Of a DNA stretch of 64,000 nt, positions 54,790 to 64,000 are shown piece after piece. The notes below the pieces were generated by a model. The model searched no databases. It was not told the DNA's origin and saw nothing but the letters and a program-made list of their open reading frames with translations. The DNA is from Lunularia cruciata (taxonomy: Eukaryota > Streptophyta > Marchantiopsida > Lunulariales > Lunulariaceae), in NCBI GenBank assembly GCA_948567375.1, contig OX419756.1, positions 28,844,333 through 28,908,332 on the forward strand. The letters run 5' to 3'. Made by a program: the position numbers and the translations under genes. Position 1 is the stretch's first letter; the number at the start of each line of letters is the position of its first letter.

Positions 54790-57700
54790 GCATTCAGAGC
54801 GCAATCTGAAATAGAGATTTAGATTATCCGAAGATTCTTTGTAGATACAGAGGTTGATGAAACATATGACATTATCTTCTTATTAGCTAAATCTTACAAT
54901 TTTCTTAATTTTATTCTCACTATATACTTGAATAAACCCTTCTTGTTAATTCGCACTCTTGAGTAATGAAATTACTTTACCTTCCAATCTATATTTGCAC
55001 TTCATGAGTTCTGGATAACCCGTTCCCAGAACGGCTTCCGTTCTCGTATACCTATACATAAATCTATCAATATTATACTCAACTATCAAAGGAATCTGCG
55101 GTGGCTTTAAGGACTAGTTCTCTCAAACAATAAACATCTTATTACAAATCTTACCAGCAGAAGTTAAGTTTTATTATAACATGAGTTCAGTAATGTATTT
55201 ACAAATTACATTATCTTAATGTACAAACTGAAAAACCAAAGAGAAAATACTATCTCCCTTTGGTGCATTTGCATTGGTGTATGGTGTAGATTATACTACT
55301 TGCATGGCTCGGATATCTTAGGTGTGGTAGGGTAGATTTTTCATATCGATACTATTGGGGCTTAGTCCCATTCTACCTCTTTTGTCTCTCCCTTGCACGG
55401 TTTGATGAGCTCTTCCCATCCTTCTTGTGGCGGCTTTTCTCTTTGGTGCATTTGAAAGTCAAACTTAGGTTTAGTTTGATCATTTTCAAATTAACATAGA
55501 GAAATGTTCAATAACATACAAATCGACTAAATAAGCATACAAAATCTTTAATTCTCTTTCTAAAATATCCGAACACAAAATTGTTTCCATTATACTTTCC
55601 CATCACAGAAGGTTCGCTTGCATCCCGGGAACTTCTCTCGGCACATTGCAAGTGGTATGTTTTAGAAAAAGTTAAAGGTTTTTCTTAAAAGAAAATTTTA
55701 TATTTATTTAACATTTCCCTAAATTTACCAACAAACTATTACCAGACCTCTAACCAATTAAAATTCCCTTTCCCTTTCATCTTTCATGCAACCATCGTCC
55801 AATCAAAATCTTATTGAAGCATATAAGGCGGTCTACACCAACTAGGAATTAAAATTATTATTTATTATTACAATATTGTGAACAAATTTAATCATATTAA
55901 AAATATTTGGATGAAATTTGGCATTTGAAAGAGATATTTTTAATCAGAAAATCATATGATCTTTAATAAAATATTTTTGAGAGGATAATTATCTTAATAA
56001 TAATTTTCACTAGATCAACGATCTAAAGAAAATGCATGAGCTTTATGCACATGATTGTTGTATCAAAAAGCTAGAGTACTAAAACCAAAGCTAATTATTG
56101 TTAGATTTATGTATATGTTTAAAAATCATCTTTTGGGGTTCAGCAAAGGCAAGAAAAATGTGCGAATTATCTATCTATGCATGGAATGCCTAGGTCCGTA
56201 ATTTGTAAAATTCATTTCGAAAGAAACCATGGTCTAGATGCCGTTCTTTCAAGCATAGAGTAATGAAATTAGTGTTTCTCAAATTTTAGTGAGAATACTT
56301 AAATAGTAATGAGGAGATTAGATTCTAGTAAGAGGACTACAATTTTGAGGAAAATGTGAAAATCATAAGAGCATAAAAATCTATTACAAACATAATATAG
56401 TTAATTCTGAAACAAGGAGAATAAATACAAAGAATTAAATTTTTTAAATTTTTTCAAAATAAGTAAGCATACAATAGAAACTCACACAACATTATAAATT
56501 ATTCAGATTTATTTCACTTCTTTTGAATTTGAATTTTACATTTTTAAGGTTTCTTTCATAGCAAAGATTATGAGAATTCAAGTATAAGCAGAAGTATTCT
56601 TGCACAAGTAAAAAGCTACAAATAATAATGATCAAAACAAGTTACTTAAGAAGTACAAAAGTAGAGTAAACTCTAGGTTTGATTACATAGATAGAAATTT
56701 GACAGAAATTTTATGTAAACTATAAATTATAAATGAGAGTGGATATGTACGACGTTTAACGCACTATTGATGCAAAATAAGTTGGAGACTGAGTATATTT
56801 AAGAAAAAGCTCATCTAAAAGTAAAAGGAGATACTCAATAAGATATCAATCAAAATTTTACTGTGGAAAGAAGTTTAATAGAGGTTACATGTAAAGTTAA
56901 GTATAAGTTTAGTTTTTTGTTTTTTTTCCCATGGGGCACATATGTTGGCAAGCGCAGTTGAATGCTAAATTCTTAAAGATATTTCCGTTTTGGTAAAAAA
57001 ATAAGAAAATCTAATTCTCAATAATAATAATAATAATAATAATAACTGTGCATGATCTATGAGGAGTAAACCTTAGAAAAAGCACTACTGAAATAAATTC
57101 TGCAAGAAGTAAATGTATTTCTCCAAAGTTTTACTCAAATCATTGTATTCAATAGTAAAATTTCCTCTTTGTCTTCCTAAGATCTAGGGCAAAATGAAAA
57201 TTATTGTATATCTGAGAAATTGTCCATATTGACCATTTTGTGATTTGGTTTACTATCACAAGAAAGAAAAATAAATAAGAAAGTAGTCATTCAGGGATAT
57301 TCACTAAAACAGTTATCATACTTAAATCAATACTTCTAGATACTATCTTTTCATTACTTTTGAATAACCAAAAGGATATAAAAATCAGAGAAGGTTTCTA
57401 AATGTTGATTTGATTCCTGATGGTTGTGGGCTTCTGCTGACTTTAATTCTACCTCATTTAAATAGAAAATTAATTAAATAATCTTATTTAATAGAATGGA
57501 CATGGTTTTCATGAAATTAAACCTCATATTTTTATTTCCAAATGTTTGAGCTCTGGCCGTTCCTAGTAAACTAACAATCTCCAAATTGAATCAATACATT
57601 AGACTAATAACATCAAGTTCTAACAGCGGACAAAATATAACGTCAAACAAAATACAAAGTCAAACTCTCTATATTTTATATCTAGGTTCCGAATCTATCC

Positions 57701-58300
57701 AATTTCGTAATTGAAATTGAAAGAAAGTGATTTTTATTTTAACACTAGCCCGTCTAGATGAAGTCAATTTATCTTTATCTTGATCGCATATAACTTTGGT
57801 CAGCTTAAGGCATAGATGTTCTTAATTGATTTTGATTAACGTGGTCCATTGATGATGCCTCAATTTAAGTAAGATAAATTTCGGATTCAACCTAGACCAA
57901 ACTTAGCCTCCCATCTAATTATGTAGTTTATTGGACTCTAGATGAGCAAAGAACGTCACTCCTCCATACTTCACATGAGTTTAACTTTCTCATATATATT
58001 CATTTCTATATTTAATATGATTAGGTATTTATATGAATATACATCAGTAATCATCAATCAACTTTTTCTTCTACATGAACCCCAATATTTCATAATAGTT
58101 TACAATAGCTCTACCTTTCAATGGTCAACTTTACGCTAAACAACACCCTCCTTTGCCATAAATAAGCAGAAAAGAATCCAATATATCATATTTACATGAG
58201 AATCACAGAGAATCAAGATCCAAATCCAACAATCCATCATCCTAAATTTATGTATACACCAGTAAACTTTGTCTTAATCTTCACTCCTTCTGATGAAAGG
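54790..58300. other. AT-rich intergenic region between ISA2 and the sirtuin
   Basis: No coding sequence is supported; all frames are short. A more GC-rich block at 55240-55460 (GGTGCATTTGCATTGGTGTA, CTCTCCCTTGCACGGTTTG) may be a relic of a repeat, and an AAT microsatellite lies at 57020-57045. Confidence 0.6.
57020..57045. repeat. (AAT)n microsatellite
   Basis: About eight to nine uninterrupted AAT units. Confidence 0.9.
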
Positions 58301-58312
58301 TAGCTCCGTATA

Positions 58313-58320
58313 GTATATAA
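58313..58320 (+). promoter_or_regulatory. Possible TATA box of the sirtuin gene
   Basis: GTATATAAAC lies about 530 bp upstream of the proposed ATG. It is followed by a pyrimidine-rich stretch (TTCTTTCTTTCCTCATTTGC, about 58425-58490) typical of plant 5' UTRs. No transcription start can be fixed. Confidence 0.45.
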
Positions 58321-58850
58321 ACTGTTTCCCTAAGAGCGAGAAGAGACGCGTAGAGAATAGACTAAGTGGGAGTCGCTTGTCTGAATTAAGATTTAGCCTT
58401 CCTCTCGGCCCTGCTTCCGTTCCTTTCTTTCTTTCCTCATTTGCTCTCCTGAGGCTCTTTCTTCTTGCTCACCCTACTCTCTCTGCTCATCTCGCGTGGT
58501 GGACTGTTTGTTTGTTGAAGGAGTAGAGGCTCTCTAGAAAACCAGAAACAGGCGCTGCATTGCTTTGTGTTGGCTCAACTGATTGCAGTTCTGCTGAAAG
58601 AGATTGTTAACTGAGTGGAGGAAGGTCTCCTCTTTTAACTATGGTCTGCAGTGGAGTTTTCCTGAATCAGTTTCTGGAGGGACAATTGGATGGGTTATTG
58701 CAGGTTTTAGCTTTACGCACGATTTCAAATCGAGCTCTCTTAGGTCAGAGTCTTAAAGGATTTGATAGTAGTTGTTTCCTCGTTCTGGATTGACATCAGT
58801 GGAGGTGAACGGAGAATTTTGTTTCTCAACGCTAATTGCCGGCGGCAGAA

Positions 58851-61800
58851 ATGACAAGGTGAGTTTCTTTTGATATGCGCACCAAAATTTGCTCTCATGA
58901 GTGACTTTGAAATGTTGCAAGCCTCTCTGTTCGTACGTTATGGAGTCTCAGCAATTATCTACCTTCCTGCTAGTTGCAAAGGTGCTTGGTCGGGTAGCCG
59001 TGATGGAATCATAACAGTGGTCGAAAATTTTCTTTCCTTCGTTCACCGCAAGCGTTAGACGTTGCTAGTGGGTAGGGGGAAGAAAGCCATTTCATAACTG
59101 ACCGACTATCAAGCTCTATCAACATTCACAGGAGAAGGGAGAAAAGGATGTAGGCAGTCCTTAGATTTGGAGATTTTGAGGAAGTACTGATCTGCTGTTA
59201 GGGCTTGAGGGGTGTGGGAGTTACATCATTCCAGTAACTATTTTGAAAGACATGAATTTTTGTGGCTCCGAGCCGGAAAGAAGGACGATCTCAGTCTACT
59301 GCGTGGTTGTTGTTGCCTGACAGGCTTCGGCCTGTCGTTAGCTTGAAGAATAAGTAGAATAGGTGTGAGGTAGGGGCTACCTTCATAGAGGATTTGCGCT
59401 GCCCTTGCAGAGAGTGGTCTACGCTCAAGATTGAGTTGGACAGCAGACGGTGTCTCGATTTACTTTCGAGGCCATTCACTCAAGTATGAGATACTCTGGT
59501 AGCTTCGGGAGGCCTTCACTCACTGGTTCTTTAAAACTCGGGTTTTCTTCCACCGTAACCAACTGAAGCCCTAAGCACGCTACACAGCTGTGACATATCA
59601 CCTGGTTTGAGCCAGAAATCTGTTTTCCTCCATGGTTGCACGATATGCGCTTCAACAAATTAGTCGACCTGTGAGCAATTATAACCGATTACCAACTGAT
59701 TGCAGATATCAACTCAGGAGTCGCGCCTCAAAACCCGGGGAAGAACTCGAGGAATCTCTGGACGTCGTGCGGGAGAAAGCCAGGGAGCTTGCTAATATGC
59801 TTCGCACTTCCAAGTATGCAGTGGTAAATCAACTATATTTTTGGCTCCTCTCTTATTTCTCACATTACATAACTGTGTATTAAAGGACTCACTTAGTTCC
59901 ACAAGATTCAGTGCCACAAGATTCAGACGATCAACGGCGTGTTTAAGCCTTAAGCAATTGAGCATGAACTTGCTATAGGATGTGTGGTTTCTGCAGTGTG
60001 CTTGTTCGGGCGTTTCACGACTGTAAACTAACATGCCGTTTCCATGTTTGACATGCTCAGGTGTATACAGGGGCAGGTCTGTCAACTGCGGCAGGCATAC
60101 CTGATTTTCGTGGGCCTTCTGGAGTTTGGACCCTGAGGGCCAAGGGGAGGCAGCTATCAGAACCAGACTTCTCGAAGGTATTATTCTAAATTTTTGCCTC
60201 TCTCCATAATTTAGCTCAAGAGCTCAAGAAATCAAGAACTTAAGAACCGTGCTTAGAGCACACAAGTTCTGACCTGAATGAGATCTGAAACAATCGCTCT
60301 TTGCTTTTCTCTCTCCTAGTTGATAACAGTCAGTCACGGATCTTCCACATGCCAGAGCAAACCCTTGCTCTTGGTTTTGGTTAGTGTAATTCACTCTGCG
60401 TTATCATGATCTTTTACATTTTCTCTCTTTAGTCTCCTGATCATCCAAAGCTTGGGCAGCTGAGGTAACTAAACGATAGGGTTTCCTTTGACGTCCAAAA
60501 AGTTGATGACGGGTAAACCCACCATTCCCCTGAGATGATGTACGGCAAGGGGGTTAATGAAGTCTTTAATTACTCTTTATGAGCAAATCAACACCATGCG
60601 TAGTTGTTGTGTAAGGCCCCTTGACAGGTGCGTCTCCTCGGAGCATCCTCCCAGAGTTACATCGCATACCCTTGTTACCAGTTATAAACATTTACGCATG
60701 TCCTCATATATAGACGAAGTATACAAGCTGTTTAGGAGAATTGCACTATCTCGTCTAGGTAGGACATAAAGAATCCATACCTTGAAGTCTGGCGGTTCAT
60801 GCGATTTCGGGATAAATCATCAATGTCAGTGACGATCAACATTTCACTTCAGAATCCCAATCAACATAGTCTGTATTAAGGCTTTCGTCTGTGATTTTAT
60901 GCAGGTGCAACCGACTTTCAGCCACATTGCCCTAAAACGGCTCATGGATGCAGGGCAAATAAGGCATGTCGTATCGCAGAATATCGACGGGCTACATATG
61001 AGAAGTGGAGTTCCGGCTGAAAACTTGAGTGAGCTACATGGAAACTATTGTTTGGAGAGTTGCCCAAAATGTAAGACCTCTTATTTCAGGCCGTACGCTG
61101 TTTGGAGTGGTCTAGCATCGACTACTCAACCAGGGGTAAGCTTTCCAGAAATTGACGAAGTCTGTGAAGCGCCGAGACAAAGGAAACATCGGAGAGGTGA
61201 TGGAGGTGCTAGGCAGGTGGTGGTGATTAACGATGACTTTTTAGATGAAACCATTCAAACGACAAACCACCAAACTGGTAGGATGTGCGAGAAGGAAGGA
61301 TGTAACGGCAATCTTCGGGACTCCGTTATTAATTTTGGCGAGGACATATCTAAACAGGTAAATCATAGATCTGAACCTTGAAAGTCTTTATTGGATGTAG
61401 TAGGACGACGTGTGTAGCATGCTGTGAGTGCTCATAAACTTCAACTCCAAATAAGCTAGCTTCATCAGTGGAATGGGGAAAAACTCCATTTTTTACCGGG
61501 ACGAGTATCCTATGTTCGGGAGAATCGGCTTGTGTTGGAGGTTTGCCAGTATCTAGTTCGTTTGAAGTCTTTCCTACAGTTTTACTCAACATCTACTAAC
61601 TTTGTCTGGGAACTTTTCCCCCTAGCATTCAATTTAAACTCAGTTTGTATTGTGGTCACGTGGATGTAGGCTCTGAACTCAGCAGTGAAACACTCACAAA
61701 AGGCTGACCTAGGATTGGTGCTGGGGTCGAGTTTACGAGTTAAGCCAGCGTGCGACTTTCCTGCCAAAATCTTGGGCAATGGAGGGAGGGTTGTCATCGT

Positions 61801-62389
61801 CAACTTGCAAAAGACCCCCCTAGACTCCCGCGCTTCTTTGGTACTGCTCTTAGCTCAAAGTTTACGTTCTCCTTCATGGTTCCTCACGAAATACTTGCCT
61901 TGATGGTTTTGTTTTTAGATCGGTAACATTTTCGCCGGGAAGAACCGCGCGATTTGAATATGGAGCCGTTCAGTCACAAGGTCGTTTTGTTGCAATGTTC
62001 CATACAAATTGGGCCTTGCAATTTTCTAAACGTAGTAGTCTACCTCTAGGCTAGCAGTATAATTTATAGTTGCTTTCTCATGTCTGACGTATTGAGCTTC
62101 TTGGCAGGTGATCCATGCAACTTGTGATCAAGTAATGCAGATGCTTGTGGAGGAGTTGAGTCCCGCCAACAGACCTACCGCCGATGAAAATGACTGTTGC
62201 TTGACTGAAACTTTGCGCCCAGAGGGGAAGTTACACTTGGAGAAGGTACAATTGTCTTTAGATTGGCAACCTCCAAGACCTCGCGAAGATACCAAAAAAA
62301 TCGAAAGTCAAAGATTCGAGGAAGAGAAAGTCGGAGGTGTCGAGTTTGGTGGAAAAATCATCATGCAAGCTAGAGGACTGATTGCCTGA
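58851..62389 (+). CDS. Class IV sirtuin, SIRT7-like, NAD-dependent protein deacylase
   Basis: Six coding exons: 58851-58858, 59706-59823, 60061-60177, 60905-61357, 61670-61840, 62108-62389 (382 residues). All junctions are GT-AG and in phase. NAD-binding motifs: [16 protein letters not shown] (45-60) and [12 protein letters not shown] (105-116); catalytic His126 in ELHGN; LGSSLRV (250-256); VNLQKTP (276-282). The zinc ligands are C134-x2-C137 and C209-x4-C214. [30 protein letters not shown] and HQTGRMC match SIRT7 more than SIRT6 or plant SRT1. An insertion of about 45 residues, basic then acidic ([11 protein letters not shown]), separates the zinc Cys pairs. A basic N-terminus ([12 protein letters not shown]) fits nuclear or nucleolar targeting. 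SIRT7 proteins deacylate nucleolar and histone substrates in animals; the role here is inferred. An alternative start is ATG 59632 without exon 1. Confidence 0.88.
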
Positions 62390-63200
62390 CTCTGATGGTG
62401 CCATGAGCAAGCATGGCAAGCATGCTGGCGGGACCAGCTCAAATCAGGGCCAAACCGTCATAATTCTGCAAGAGAATGTCCTGTTGCAAGTGCAAAGGAC
62501 GTAGGGCTTGTGACCTCTGTCTAGAAAGTGCCAGATAAAGCACATAATCAAATTTTGTCAGATTCGCTTGGACTCCAGCAAACGACTGTAGAACAACCTG
62601 ATACAAGCTAGGTACTGTGTACATATCAATCAGTTAGATCAACAGAACTTTCCAATTTTTAGAAGTTGTGAAAGGATTTGGAATACCCGACTTGAAGACT
62701 ATACCTCAGTGCAAAGTATGAAAGAGAAGACGAAGATCGCTACGCTACAAACTACAAATAATGCATTTTTGCGATGAACGCTCTTTTGCCATCTTTGGAC
62801 TTCACTTGTGAAGCGACGAGGTATCGCCTAGCATCAGATGAAGAGTTGCACTATGTGGTCTCATTTCACGGTTTCCACTCCTCACCCAACAGTATTCTAT
62901 GGGACCCTCATCATATGTGCTGTTTACTCTTACTCTTACAGTTGTGCCGTCTCTTAGTAAGTCATGGACGTTTCTTTGTTTCTTTGTTCACGTTAGAATT
63001 CACCTCTGAAGTCGTGAGTAAGTGAACGTTCCGAATTGTAGTGCAGTTTCTTTTTACGAAGAGTTGATAAGCGGTTTTGGTTTGGTTGTCAGTATTGCTT
63101 AGCTATCACATAAAGCATCAAAGTCCCCAAGCGTCTGCATGACCTTCGAGTCTCCTCGTCACCTCTCCTGTCACCCAGTTGATCCGAGAAAAGGTTACAC
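62390..63200. other. 3' flank of the sirtuin gene
   Basis: Likely 3' UTR followed by intergenic DNA. A plus frame at 62774-63025 has no known motif. No gene is supported. Confidence 0.5.
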
Positions 63201-63679
63201 TCATCTCTGATAAAATGAATTAACGCAGACTAAACTAGACCGGTTATCCGGTCTAGTTTCGTAGGTAATTCCCAGTCAAGTGCCTTAGAGAGGATATTAC
63301 ATTTTACTTTCATTCAATGACAAGCATTGGACCTGAAGCACTTGCATTTCCTCTGGACAAGCGAAGCTGTCCATCGAAGCTACAAAATGCGAACATAACT
63401 AAACTGGGTGTGAGAAATTCCCGAATCGAGTTAAAGGTTAAAAGACTTTCTAAAATCTGGCATCACATGTGTTCACATCACAGGAGACAATGCATTTTTG
63501 CACAATAATTGTCACAGCTTTGAGGGAGTCTCAAGTGGTGATGAAAACCATGCTGAAGTGTTCTTAGACCAATAAACGATGTTGTCCCTAGCAATTTTTA
63601 AACGTTAATCACCCATCCGGAGTTTAACTCCGAGATTCAGTCTAGTTTAATCTGTTTAATTCATTTTATCAGAGATGAT
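63201..63679. mobile_element. MITE-like inverted-repeat element
   Basis: Terminal inverted repeats of about 40 bp: TCATCTCTGATAAAATGAAT at 63201 and its complement ATTCATTTTATCAGAGATGA at 63659-63678, each followed inward by a TAAACTAGAC motif. The 479-bp body encodes nothing convincing. The left repeat is followed by a 12-bp-stem palindrome. No clear target duplication is seen, so the superfamily is open. Confidence 0.75.
63232..63259. repeat. Perfect 12-bp-stem palindrome inside the MITE-like element
   Basis: AAACTAGACCGG, loop TTAT, CCGGTCTAGTTT. A second small palindrome, CGGAGTTTAACTCCG, lies near 63619 at the other end of the same element. Confidence 0.9.
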
Positions 63680-64000
63680 GAAAGGGTATTTTATAACCAA
63701 CCTTCAAGTACGATTCGCCCCTCTGAGCTTGCACCGATACTATTTAGATATCGTAGATGGGATTTTAAGTTGTTAGAAAATTCGCGTTTGGAAACAAGGA
63801 CATCTGCGTGTGAAATACAATGAATCATATTTATATTACAGCGTTATTTATATTTATATTTCTATGTAAGCGTTACATAATTATTTTTATTTAAATTGGT
63901 ATTTTAACTATATGCATTATTTATCGTAACGGTAGAGATATTGACTTGTCGAAACTTATTGATACTGTGAATTAACTCATTATCATTCACGCATAGATTA
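63680..64000. other. AT-rich DNA to the window end
   Basis: Nothing recognisable; repetitive TATTTATATT-like sequence. Confidence 0.6.

Noticed and set aside
57942-58139. 65-codon frame in the ISA2-sirtuin interval
   Set aside because: AT-rich, no motif, no splice context; expected by chance.
61381-61669. Repeat-like stretches as a CRISPR array or other spaced repeat system
   Set aside because: This is a eukaryotic intron; no regularly spaced repeats are present here or elsewhere in the window.

Overview
This window is from the nuclear genome of a land plant. It has GT-AG introns of roughly 60-850 bp, plastid starch-enzyme gene content, and dense nested Ty3/gypsy LTR retrotransposons. Two observations favour a non-seed plant such as a moss or other bryophyte over an angiosperm. 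The isoamylase-2 gene has about two dozen coding exons, whereas it is intronless in the angiosperms I know. The sirtuin resembles the animal SIRT7 type, which Arabidopsis and rice lack. I cannot name the species.

Positions 1 to about 40,530 are a retrotransposon graveyard. At least three families are stacked inside each other. Family A is a chromovirus: its LTRs read TGTAATACC...GTATTACA in the sense direction, it has a tRNA-iMet primer site and a C-terminal chromodomain, and its target duplications are 5 bp. Family B is a non-chromodomain gypsy element: its LTRs are about 690 bp and read TGTAACACC...GCTCACA in the sense direction, its target duplications are 4 bp, and its long leader carries an extra zinc-knuckle ORF upstream of gag. 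Two nearly complete family B copies lie at 9972-17779 and 21211-29696, both on the minus strand. Family E0 is an older minus-strand element. It was split by one family B copy inside its protease gene and by a solo LTR inside its gag. Several solo LTRs of A and B punctuate all of this.

From 29,697 to about 33,590 there is a strongly strand-asymmetric stretch, pyrimidine-rich and then purine-rich on the plus strand, with tandem repeats of 111 bp and 132 bp (both multiples of three). It is followed by a degenerate, unrecognised acidic/coiled-coil ORF region (about 34,490-36,490), a near-perfect hairpin at 37,304, and the 5' half of another family A element (37,357-40,531).

Positions 40,532 to about 44,000 are AT-rich and hold no gene I can support. 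Two intact-looking host genes follow, both on the plus strand. The first is isoamylase 2 (ISA2/DBE1-like, coding 45,112-54,563), whose conserved catalytic positions are substituted as in other ISA2 proteins; it should be the non-catalytic partner of ISA1 in plastid starch debranching. The second is a class IV sirtuin of SIRT7-like type (58,851-62,389), an NAD-dependent protein deacylase. They are separated by about 4 kb of AT-rich DNA. A MITE-like inverted-repeat element (63,201-63,679) lies beyond the sirtuin. The two genes are not obviously related in function.
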